A DNA stretch of 64,000 nucleotides from Physcomitrium patens (lineage: Eukaryota > Streptophyta > Bryopsida > Funariales > Funariaceae), in NCBI RefSeq assembly GCF_000002425.4, contig NC_037259.1:3769902-3833901 (forward strand), read 5' to 3'. The notes below the pieces were generated by a model. The model made no database searches and was not told the DNA's origin. It worked only from the letters and a program-made list of their open reading frames with translations. The position numbers were made by a program, and so were the translations under genes. Positions 27,301-39,200 of this stretch are shown here, one piece after another. Positions within the stretch are counted from its first letter, which is position 1, and every line of letters begins with the position of its first letter.

Positions 27301-27375
27301 ATTAATCTACTTTTATTTATTTTTACCTATTCATAGTATGTACATAATATTTACAATAAAAATATGTTCGTGATA
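21350..27375 (-). mobile_element. Family 1 copy B (degenerate)
   Basis: The order, right to left, is 5' LTR (26817-27375), priming region, gag, pol, third-ORF remnant (about 21620-22045) and a partial 3' LTR (about 21350-21575). Short open pieces still show protease, RT, integrase and the LKPYK-like region, but stops and frameshifts are everywhere and the sequence is much richer in A and T than A or D. It is a dead, old copy. Confidence 0.88.
26817..27375 (-). repeat. 5' LTR of copy B
   Basis: At about 559 bp it aligns with the D LTR over its full length. The minus strand keeps the TATA region (tatatata near 27022) and the ACTCTTGTCAA segment downstream of it. Next to it on the left is a decayed copy of the priming region. 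Confidence 0.82.
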
Positions 27376-30300
27376 CTTTAATAATTTTTTGATTAAGTTT
27401 CTAACTTATTAATCAATTATAAATATGTATAAAGCCAAAATTGTAATTCTTTGGTGGCTCCTATGTACATTTATTAATATCATATCCATGCTAATAAATA
27501 AGATATTTCAACCTATTTCAACATTGTTTTGAATCTAAGACTTTTTCTATCTCAAATTCTTGATTATTATTTATTTCTACAAGAAGAGGTAGAATTTGTC
27601 TACTTAAGATATTTATTGTCTTATATGGCTCAAAAAAATTCATGTAGAATACAAAATAGATTTTCATAGATTCTGATAGATGTAATCAATAAGCAATAAG
27701 ATTGACTTATTTACAAATAGGAAAAGATCCAAGTCTACAATAATTTAATTTATCACAAGAACAAGTAGTCTTAATATTGTGATAAAATAACCATACCTTG
27801 TATCCATATTGAATTATGGTTGTTTCTTGTGATAGGTATCTATATTGATTTATTATTATTCTTGATCTTTTTTTAATTATACCTTCATTGTTGCATGTAG
27901 CTATGACAAATGATTTGCCAAATCTTTTGTCATAAGATTATAAACTTTGGAAAAGTCAAAAATATCAAGTTGTAGATGATAACCATAATTGGTAAAGAAA
28001 GGTGTTTGTTGAATAGAAGAATGTATCAAATTATTCTATAAAAATTCTATCAATAGTAAAAAAGTTATCTAATCATCTTGATGATTTTTGATGGTACACC
28101 TCAAATATTTCTCTGAAATTTGATTCACTTATTTTGTTTATCTATTAGTTTGAAGATAAAAAGCTAAAGAAAGCATTATATTTACTTTTAAAATCTTAGA
28201 AAGAATTCTCCAAAATCTTGATATAAATAGAGTCTTCTTATCTAATATGATATCTTTAGGCAATTCATGATAGCAATAGATATTGTAAAGAAAAAGCTTA
28301 ATTATTTCTTTACTTGTGATAGATTTTGTATATAGTATAAAATATAACATCTTAGTAAAATAATCTATTATCACAAATATAGAATCATATTAATGTAAGA
28401 CTAAAAGATTCATGATAAAATCTATAGAAACAAAAGATCATGGTTGTTTCAGAATAGGTAATAGCTAAAAAAGTTTATAAGATCAATAAGAAAGAGTTTT
28501 GAATCTTGAACAAATATCACATGATTGTACAAAGTCTTTGACTGCCTTCCACATTTAAAGCCATGAAAAATCTTTAGATATTAATTCTAAAGTCTTGTAT
28601 CTAAAATGTTCGATTGCTGAAAAATCATGATGGGCTTGAAGAACAAGTAATCATACTTTGCTTTTTGGAATATATAATTTTCTTTCAAAATAGAATAGAT
28701 TATTTTTGAATTCAAATTTAAAGTATAATGAGACTTAGAAGAATTATTCTTAGTATCATAAATAAAAGAATTAAAAGACATACTCAATTGAACTTGCTTA
28801 AGAAAGGTTGAAACAACAATCAATGTTGATTTTATTGCTTGAAGATGAAAATACTTTGACTTCAAGAGAATTGTTCTTTATTGATTAAAAAATACATCTC
28901 TTTCTTTTGATAGAAGATAAGAATGTTTAAAAATGGCATCTAACAAATCTTATTGTTTTTGAATTGATAAGTGATCTTGATAAAAATAGACTTGATAATA
29001 ATTCAAAATATGAACCAACATGAAGTACTTGAGGTTCTTATTTTTTTATATATAAGGTGATTTGACTAAAGGCATCTTTTAGATAATGATGCTATTCTTA
29101 AAATGAATCTTCAATTACAAGAAGCTATTTATTATGGATCTTATGATTAATGTCAATTTTTAAAAATTTCTTAGAATGAAAAGCTATTAGGTGGAGCTTG
29201 TCATCTACTTCCATTTGTAACAAAATAATACCTATAGCAAAGTTTGATGCAATTTTTTTTATAAAGAATGCCTTGGAAAAATTGATGAAATATAAAATTA
29301 GTCTAAAAATAAATATTATCTTTAAGGCTTCAAAAGATGCTTCAACTTTTTTATTCCATTCAATTTTTTTTACATATCAGATGTATAAGAAGAGTTGCAA
29401 CTTGAAAAGAAATCTTAATAAAGATTCTATAATAATTGACAAATCTTAAAAAATATTACATATCTTTGATTATTTTTGGAATTTTTCAATCAATGATAGT
29501 CTAGACCTTCATTAGATCTATCTTTAGTTTTTTTATTGGAAATGATGTATCTTGAGAAGTCAACTTGAATATTTTAGAATACACACTTTTTCATCTTAGC
29601 ATATAATCTTGTATATCTAAGTTTTTGTAAGACAAAATAAACATAAAGTTCATATTTTTTTGTAATCTTGGAGTAGATTAGAATGTCATTTAAATAAAAA
29701 ATAACAAAATCATCAAAAAAATCATAAAAATGCCATTTATGAAATATTAAAAAGTAGCTAGTATATTTGTGAATTCAAAAGGCTTGACATTATATTCAAA
29801 ATATCCATATTTAGTTTGAAAAATAGGCTTCTATTCATCTTTTTTTTTATGCAAATTACATTATATGCTCTACATAGATCTATTTTTATATAGATCTTCA
29901 TTTAATTAAATTAGTCAAAAAGTCCTAAAATTAGGAAAAAAAGAAATCTATTCTTCATAGTAATCTTCTTAAGCCTTTGATAATCTACGCACATCTACAA
30001 AGATCCATCTTTTTTTCTTTATAAATAAGATATGAGCTCTTCTTAGAAATTTCAAATGTCTTATGAAGTTTTAACAAAGTTTTCATGAAAATACTCTTTT
30101 AGTACAACCAATTCATTTTGCAATAAATTGAAGATTGGTTGGAATGGTGGTTGAGTTTTTTTTGCAAATCAATTGAAGAATCATAAGATTGATGCTTTAA
30201 AAGAATATCTACATTTTTTTTTTCAAAAATGTCTAAAAAATCTTGATACTAGCTAAGAATATCACTTGATATATTTCTACCATCAAAAATAGGCATGGCA

Positions 30301-30905
30301 CATATAGCAAAAGATGTCCTTTTTTTGCGTTAGTAATAAAAGCTTTTGTACTTATTAATAAGAATTTGAATGTATTAGAATTATATATTTCTACTAACTA
30401 ATAAAATTTTGGATTAAATTACAAGAAAAATTAAGATTATCAAAAATTCAATCTATTTGAAGATTATATTTTTTTAACCACAATAATCTTAAAATAATTG
30501 GATTGGAAGAAGATCTTATTATATTAAATATTACTATGATATTATGACCTTTAATTGATACATCTAAAAGAACAATTTCATATGTAATATTTTCAAAAGA
30601 TAGCAAACAACTATTTATATCTTTTACATATAAGAATTTAGCTTTATTAACTAAAAATATTTCTTAATTTTTAATAAAGTTTTTTCTATAAAATAAACTA
30701 AGGTTCTTAAATATAATAAGACTAAGTTTTTGTGATTTTTTGGTCCTAAATAAATATTTTTTGTGAAAAAAAGTGACGGATCTAGGAAAAAAATAGGATC
30801 TTTATTAGTTGTTATATAAGATTCTAGCCGCGTGGTCCTTATTATAATTAAAGAAATTTGTTTTTTGATACATTGTGCTCTTTCGCAACCATGCTCTTTA
30901 TTTTG

Positions 30906-30939
<34 letters not shown>

Positions 30940-32686
30940 GAAAAAATTGAATAATGTACTTGGATTCTCCACAATATAAGCATACACCTTTTTAATAATG
31001 ATAAGTTTTTTTTGCTCAATACAAGGTTTAAAATATACCATATTAATTCACATAAGTTTTGATTTAAATAAGTAAGCAACCAAAAACTTAAAAGGTGTCA
31101 CTATAACTTAATTTATATTTCTTTAAAGAAATCTTTATTTCTAGCATCTTTCAAAGAATCAATTATTACATGCAATGGCTTAAGCAATAAATTACTCTAG
31201 TAAATCTACTCTTGGAATTGTCAATAATAAATCTTTAATATTATCTTTTAATCTATATCAAAATTGATTGATAAGGGCTTTATTATTCCAATCTACATTA
31301 CAAATAAGATTTTAGAATTTAATATATATATGTAGTGACTAAACATGATCCTAGTTAAAGAGATATAAGTTTGGTCTTTACTATCATTTTTTGAATATTT
31401 TTTCCAAATGTATCCATAAATACTTTTAAAAATGAATTCAAATCATAAAATAGACATGAACCTTTTTCAATTAAAGGTGCAAACCAAAAAAGATCATTTC
31501 TCAATAGAAGTGATTTTATGAATCTAATCTAAATAAATCCATTGAGATATTAGAAAAGTTGCAACCTTAAATAGAACTTAACTTGTTGTAAAAAACTTAA
31601 AATTTTTGATCTTATTCCATCAAACTTCTCAAGTATACTAATCTTTGCTTTCCTTGTGCTTATAAAAGTAAGACTTCTTGAATTTGGTTGTGAGGTTGAC
31701 TTATTTACTTTCTTTAATTATGTAATTTTTTAATATAGTCTTTAGACTTCTTTCATTTGTGTAGGAATAGTACCTCCATAATTCACATTAAAAATATATG
31801 AGATTTTTACTTTTAGAGTATTAACAAGATTTTGAAGATCTACAATAGTTGCAAATTTATTTTTACTTTTTTTGAAAGTAGCATCTATAATCTTTTCTTC
31901 CATAGGTAATTTTAAAAAATCCAAGAAATCAAATTATAGGAGGATAATCCATAGCCTCTAATATCAAATAAAAATTTCTATAAAAAGGAATAATCAACTT
32001 TCTTTAAAGATAAAATCATTATTAAAAAATTAAACTATATGTTTAAAAGTAGGTAGTCTACAATCTTTAAAACTAAACAATAGAAGTGGGATCATCCATT
32101 CAATTTTAAAAATAAGACAAAAATTATAAATTACCACTTTTGTCAAATTATCAAAGAAATAAACATCAAAGAACTAAAAAGTTAATTTTCTTTTATATCA
32201 TTCAAAAAATTAAAAAATCACTCAAAGATGATATAATATTAAATTATAATGATTATTGCTAAAGACAAGAAGACTAGAAAGTCTTAAAATAAGATTAAGG
32301 ATTAAAAAGGTATTGACAACAATGAAGAAGGCTTTATTCTTGATTCCATATATACTATCTAATTAGGAGCTATAAAGCATTGTTCTATAGGTCCTCCAAC
32401 ATATGTTGACTTTCTAAGATACATATCTTAACTTGCAAGGTAAGTTTTCTACATATGTGCTACATAGTTAGTTTGTTCCACAAGCTACTAATATGTTTAG
32501 CACATAGTTATCTTCTTAATTAAGCTTCTAACCTACTAATCAACTACAAAGACGTGTAAAGTTAAATTGACATCTATGAAGCTTTGAGGAAGCTTTTCTA
32601 AAAGATACTATAAAATTAATCTACATTTACTTACTTCTATCCAATCATATAGATAATTATTGGAATAAATATATATTTTTGTCATA
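27376..32686 (-). mobile_element. Family 1 copy C (degenerate)
   Basis: Right to left: 5' LTR (32149-32686), gag, protease, RT, RNase H, integrase, then the chromodomain end joined at about 27440 to a short LTR fragment. The third ORF and polypurine tract are deleted. A 35-nt A/T homopolymer interrupts gag near 30910-30940. The copy is as decayed as B or more so. Confidence 0.85.
32149..32686 (-). repeat. 5' LTR of copy C
   Basis: The 538-bp repeat matches the D LTR in reverse. On its left, 32136-32146 reads acttttgtcaa, the reverse complement of the D priming sequence with one mismatch. Its outer end is at 32686. Confidence 0.78.
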
Positions 32687-32689
32687 ATA

Positions 32690-33102
32690 AGGGACCAAAA
32701 ATACCTACTTTGGTTGTTGAAATAAATTTAAATTTTAGAAGGTAATCCTTAAAGTGAAAAATTAATCTAATACCAATAAAACATCTAATATAGATTGTCA
32801 AATTAGTTACTTATTTAATTTATCATTTAAATATTTAATATCTAGCAATATTATTGATGTAGAACACTACAATATACTATAAGTAATCAAAGATGTAAAT
32901 TTGTCTAATTTATTTGATTATAATATCAAGTTTTAGTACATTTATATATTAATAGTAATAAAGCTATAAAATTGGGAAATTTAATTAGTAATGATTTCAA
33001 ACTTGAATACTTAATTAAATAAAAAATAATCAAATATATGAGGTTGTCAATTATTTTTGTAAAGATGTCAAGTTCTTATACTAATTTATATCTATGGTAG
33101 AA

Positions 33103-33157
<55 letters not shown>

Positions 33158-33995
33158 TTATAATATCAAATTAAATCATATTATTAATATAAAAAATTAT
33201 TATTATTAGGTTTTTCTTAAATATTTTAGAAATAATATTAAGTTTTAGCATTTGTATATAATATAAGAAATTAAAGATGTAGATTATTAACCTCTTTTGG
33301 TAATGATGTTAAATTTTAAATAATAAAAAATTAAAATTTACTCAATTTTTTAAAATATAATGTTAAAATTTTATAATTATTCATCTTAAAGATAATTAAA
33401 AATATATGGTTCTAAAATTTATTTATAAATGATGTCAGCTTAACCACTACTTTAAAAAAAATAGACAATGATTTAAAAATTTCCAACTTAATTAGCAATG
33501 ATGTCAGGCTTCTATTATTACTCATATAAAACCTAGTCAATGATATGAGCTTATCAATTTTATTTGGCAATAATATTATCTTTGAGAAATAACTAACATT
33601 AATAATAAGTGAAATTTTGTTCTTTTTCAATTTATTTGGCAATAATGTTGAGCTTAAAAACTACTTCATATTGAATATAGTCAAAGATAAGAAGGTGCCT
33701 AATTTATTTAGCAATGATAAGCTTGAGTACTAACTTAAATTTAAGATAATCAAAGATATAAGATTGCTTAAATCATTTAGTTATATTGTCAAGCTTAAGC
33801 ATCTTACCATGATAAAGTTAGTTTAAAATATAAAGTTATCCAATTCATTTGGTAGTGAAAGATATAAAGTTATCCAATTCATAAAGATGGTCAAAGATAT
33901 AAAGTTGTTTAATTCATTTGGTAATAATATCAAGCTTAAGCACCAACTTATATCTAAGATAGTCAATAATAAGATTTTGATCAACTCATTTTGCT
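32690..33995. repeat. Degenerate tandem repeat of about 70 bp
   Basis: A block around the core ggcaatgatgtcaagcttaa, followed by an atagtcaaagatataaagttg-like stretch, recurs again and again. Core copies begin near 33431, 33500, 33572, 33644 and 33716, that is, every 69-72 bp. Units diverge strongly on the left and are clearest from 33420 to 33990. No ORF is conserved across units. Confidence 0.75.
33105..33156. repeat. (AT)n microsatellite
   Basis: A pure AT dinucleotide run of about 50 bp interrupts the left part of the degenerate tandem array. Confidence 0.95.
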
Positions 33996-35275
33996 TGCAT
34001 AGTTCTTATATATCATAGTTTCTCTTTTAATTTTAATTTTTATACTTAAATGCTAATCTTTAAAAATAAGAAGATTGCAAATATTTTAAAAATATTTTAA
34101 TAAGGCTTTTATGAAAGCCTCTTAGTCTATTTTCTTGTCTTAATAGTAAGTAGATAAAAGTTAGTTAGTATTTTTATCTTCTAGGATATATAAACTTTTT
34201 TATTGCCTTAGAAAGGCCATAATTTGTTAAAATCAAGATAGAAGAGATAAATGGTTGGTATTGTTGATACTAAGATCAAGTTGAGGGTAGGATTGGGCTA
34301 AAATATCCTAAGGATAGATTAGATTGATATCCGGGGGTCAACCGTTTGTGAGGCAAGGTTCAAATCAGACCTCTGGTCACTAAAATGATTGCCGAGGGTA
34401 AGTTAGGAATTTATTCAAAGATCAGAGATTAGAATTTGAGAGCTAGCTTAAAGCTCTTTTCAAGGACATAAGAATTGTTTTTGTTAGGATTTTTGAAGAC
34501 TTAGAAATTATTGTCCAAAGTCAAGATTTGTATTGGTGATTTGGATTTTATATAATATAATTAAGACTAGCAATTTTGGCTAGTTTGTGCAATTAGTATA
34601 ATATCTATAATTCAAAATTTGGTACTATTTGGATTATTGGGTAAGCTAAGTGTATAAAAAAATTTGTGATAATCTAATGGTGTGGTTTAGAAATATCTGG
34701 TTTTTAGCACAAGAGGGTTGGCAATTTGGGATTAGGTAGGATTTCTATGATATCTAGAGATCTACTAGTTGGATCAAGGTGAAATTTGGCATAGTGTTGA
34801 AGGACTTGAAGAATAAGCTGCATACCAATTTTGAGTCAAAGTTAACGATTAAAGAAGGAGAAATCACTACTGGGAATTTTGCTTTACTTTTCAAGTTGGT
34901 GGCCAAATGACATGAGTGCAATTTTTAAAGGTTTTCTCACAAATTATAACTTGGATTGGGTTGAAAATTCTTGAGCATATAGAAGACTTACATTGACAAT
35001 TGCATGTAAAATTTTACAACAAGTCAGATTAGAAGTTACAGCTTATTAAAGCTCACTTATTAGAATTAGGGCTTATAAGAAAAATCGAAATTGCTTAAAT
35101 ATAAAAGTAACAAGGCAATTGAGGTTTATCTGTGATTGAGGCTACTAAGAAGAGTATTTCTTAGCACTTTTGAATCGTAATTTGAATTGTATTCTTCTCA
35201 TATGGATGAAATCTATTAAGATTTTTTGAATATTTATAAAATACAACCTCACCTTCCACAACTAGGTGCCTAGTG
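33996..35275. other. Unassigned AT-rich sequence, possibly LTR-like
   Basis: No ORF or domain is visible. The sequence lies next to gypsy fragments and may be an LTR or untranslated region of another element. I found no second copy in the window that would prove this. Confidence 0.35.
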
Positions 35276-36930
35276 CATTCTCAAGCATGACAACACGTAA
35301 TATGACAATATACATAAGTTTGTTTCTTGAAATAGAATAAGCCATTACTAAGACTATAATCTTGATATTATACATTGCTCACCTTCAATTGATGACTAAC
35401 TATCTTAAAATAAGGATTGCAATGTGTGGCTTCTTTCCATTATGCTTTCTTGATTAGATTTGAAATGATACTACCAATAGTAGCAATTTTTATCTTATCC
35501 TCCAATTTGGGCTTCAAGTGAGGTCTTTGCAACAAGCTGTTTGCTATAGTGTATTGTCGCCTTTCCTTATATTTAAGCTAAATGTCAAAAAGTTGTAACT
35601 ATTTTTCTCAACAATAATATCATGATTTTATATTTTTCAGATGCAAATCATATAGTAGAGGCCAATGATCACTTCAAAAAATCATTGGTTTTTCTAAGAG
35701 ATAGTATTGTTATATCTTTGTTTCCATTCAAATAGGGCATCCTTTTCTATTAGGCTTATTAATGAGGCAATAATGTATACAAATTGCCAAAAAAATGGCA
35801 ATAATATTTGGCAAGACCTAAAAATGAGTAGATTTCAGAAGCATCTTTGAGAGTTGGCTAATCTTCCACTACTTATATATTATCTTGCTCCATGCATATG
35901 TCTTTGGAGGATACTACATATTCCAAAAAGGTGACCTTCGACTTCCAAAGTTCATACTTTGATTGGTTACTATAGAAGTGACTATTTCATAGCCAGCACA
36001 CCACTTTTTGAAGTGTCGCTCATGCTCTTCAAAGGTTTTATTATAGACTAAGATATCATTGATGAAAACAACTATACATTTGTTTAAAAGGTCTCAAATT
36101 TTTTTGTTCATGTGACCCATGAAAGAAGCTCAAGCATTGGTGAGGCCAAAAAGCAAAACAAGCCATTCAAAATGTCCATAGCACATACAAAGTGTCAATC
36201 TTTTTATATCTTCTTTTGCAATAGATATCTACTAATAGCCACTTCAAAGGTCTAATGTACTAAAGATGGTTGCACCTCAAAGTTAGTTAAGAAAATCATC
36301 CTTATATGCTAGATATGCTTTTTTAATAGATTGCTTATTGAAGCTTCAATAATCGATGCAAAGCCAAAATCTACCATCTTTTTTGGATGTAAAGAGTATA
36401 TGTCATTTCCATAGTGATGTACTTTCTCAAATAAGATCCTTTTCTAAGAATTCTTCTAATTTCTTTTGTAGCTCTTCAAATTCATTTGGAGCTAGGTAAT
36501 AAATTAGTCGACTTACTGATTTAGCTTCAAGCATTAATTCTATTTAAAAAGAGGTACCTCGATTGCATGGCATGCTACTAGATAAGTTAGTTGAAAAGAC
36601 ATCTTGATATTCACATATAAATTGTATTGTCCATTGTGCTCATTTAATTGTCTATACCACTATTGATGCAAGATTTGAACCAACCATGAGATAAAAAGGT
36701 ATTATAATTGTAGATTTCAGTAGAACAATTACAACATAGGAGATATAGTAGAGTAATGCCAAATGGAGGCTCAAATATAGTACTTTTTAGGCCATATAGC
36801 TACTTTGCAAGAACAAATAGAAGCCTCAAGGATAAGGAAGTCAACATCTACTAGGTTAATATTGAATAAGCCTAGTACATATTTTAAGACTTCAAAACAC
36901 AAAGATGTATATCAATGGTTCTTCAACATA
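35276..36930 (-). mobile_element. Family 2 gypsy fragment H (protease/RT/RNase H/integrase start)
   Basis: Read on the minus strand, the sequence matches the plus-strand family 2 copy F. A match to the RNase H-integrase spacer (F 40850-40960) lies at 35330-35470. The RT region with the active-site Asp pair lies near 36040-36060, and further RT and protease material extends to about 36.9 kb. It has many stops. It lies head-to-head with copy F. Confidence 0.75.
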
Positions 36931-38257
36931 CAATAATACTACCAACTATCTAGAGCAAATATCATTGAAGGAATTATGTATGCAGCCAATTATTTGAGAG
37001 ATATGGCAACCATTTGGTGGCAACATTGAATTCAAAGCTATGAAGCTCAAGGTGGATTTTGTGATGGGAAGGAATTTATGACCGAGTTTAGGAATCAATT
37101 CGGACCCATCAATGTGAGGAAGATACCATGCAATTAGTTGAAAAATCTTATACAATCTAAGTCGGTACAAGATTATATCTCCTGATTCAAATCCTTATGT
37201 CTCTAAATTGATAATGTTTTAGAGGCAGAGATCATAGATTAATTCCTGTAAGGTTTGAAACTTGAAGTCGAGCAAGAGATAGAACTAAAGAATCTACAAA
37301 CATTTGAAGAAGCAATTCGGATTGCACAGAGGATCAATATTAAAGATTTTAAAAATTATAAAGTAAGACCTACAGCACAAAGTCTTATGCCATTATCTAA
37401 TACTATGGCACAATAATTAATACCAATGGAAATTTTTGCCTTACAAGAATTATTGACAATACAAAGATGAAAAATACTAGAGCAAAAGGAATTGTGTTTT
37501 TATTGTCAAGAGTTAAGCCATTAGATTGAAAGATGTCCAAAATGTCAAAATTCAAGCACCAACAAAACAAGGCCAGTTCATAGATTTAGAACTCATCAAG
37601 TCGATAATGAGATAGAGCAAAGAAAATAAGGCTCCTCAATAAGGGTGCCAAAGGCTCGTATTAAGAATAACTATTATCTTTCAAAGACAAATGGCATAGT
37701 CTTAGACAACTATAAAAAGAGTTGATTGGTGCATTGAATAGAACTACTAAGAAGACAACCATGTTGAGTGTTTATAGATTGTGGCTCTACAAAAAATTCC
37801 ATCTTGATTGAAATTACTGACCAACTTGGGATTAAAACTTAGATAATCAAGGGAAGAAGTACATACCTTGAAAATGATTGAAAGAATGCATTAAATGAGA
37901 CATATGAAGAAGAAACCTTGATATTGCCTAACACCTATATCTTAAGAAAAAAGTTCAAAGTAACAAAGCTAAGATATGATATTATCTTTAGTATGCCATG
38001 GCTAGAGGTGGAAAATAAAAAAGTTGATTAGGTAGTAAACATAATCTCCTTCAAAGATAGTAGATGTAAGATAACTTTTTATATCTTTATATAAAGTAAA
38101 GAAAAAAATAGTCTAGAATTAAAGACTTACTTATAAGGACGACCTTTATAAAGAAACAAATACAATATAAGTGTGAATCATCAAATTGACTCACTTATTT
38201 TTTTAGAATAAAAATATGTATTTAGAATACTTTAAATCATAATATATAGTAATTATT

Positions 38258-39200
38258 GTAGAAAACCTTAGAAAAATAGAAAATTAAAATATTAGTGCTA
38301 GAAATGGACTCTTCATAAGTCTTAGAGGCAATTATCTTTATTGATTTAGTATTTTTATTTATTGTTGAATATTGAGGATTATTATTAAGACCAATATTTA
38401 TATTGGTCTTTTATCTATATGTACTACTTATAAAAACTATAAATGTTAGTAATTAGAAGAAGCATGAGAAAGAACCTCATGTCATTTTAGTTATTGATAT
38501 AAAAAAATAGGATTTATATTAGATTTAAATTGATTTTTATTATTATCAAAAGTCACCAAGGTAGAAAAATGTAGCATTATATGGATATTAGTATTATAGA
38601 AATACTATATAATTTTTTAAAATTTATTTAGAATTTTTTTTTGAATTTATTAGAAATTTTTAGAATAATTTTTAAGATCTTGGTAAAAATGAATTTTACC
38701 ACTTTGGGAGCCTCTATGAAGAAATAGAGTAAGATTTGAAGGCCAGAAAAGGTCTTTAAGCTAATTGGATATTTTTAAATATCATGGTGAGGTCAAAATA
38801 ATAGAAAATAGGAGAACCAGTAGCTAGTATAGTCCTTGGAGGAAGGGAGGTGTTCAAGTATATATAGGTTATAGCACCCTGAAGGTAGTTAGGAGGATAA
38901 GACTAAGGCCTCGTGGCCTCTCTTAGATACCTTTATACACTACATGTGAGCCTTGGTGAGGCTCAAATCTTTGATCTATAAGCAAGTTACCTTTGAAGAA
39001 AAATATTTTCACTTCACTTTTCAATTATTTACTTCATATTTTTAAAACTTTATAAATTTTTCATAATAATTCGGATTTATATTTTTCTTATGTTATTGGA
39101 AAGATAATAAAATTATCTATCTAAAAATATAATTTTTATTTTTTATTTTTATTTTTTATTAGATGATAATATAGTGAACAGACTATGACTTAGTTTTGGA
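38258..39200 (+). repeat. Possible solo LTR inside copy F
   Basis: The protease and RT parts of F are separated by about 1 kb of unrelated sequence with a TATA-like motif (tatatatagg near 38858) and no coding potential. That fits a solo LTR inserted in F. The ends are not certain; a TG at 38258 is one possible left edge. No duplication was confirmed. Confidence 0.35.

Noticed and set aside
34320-34385. ggttcaaatc motif resembling a tRNA T-arm
   Set aside because: No acceptor, D-arm or anticodon stem could be folded around it.
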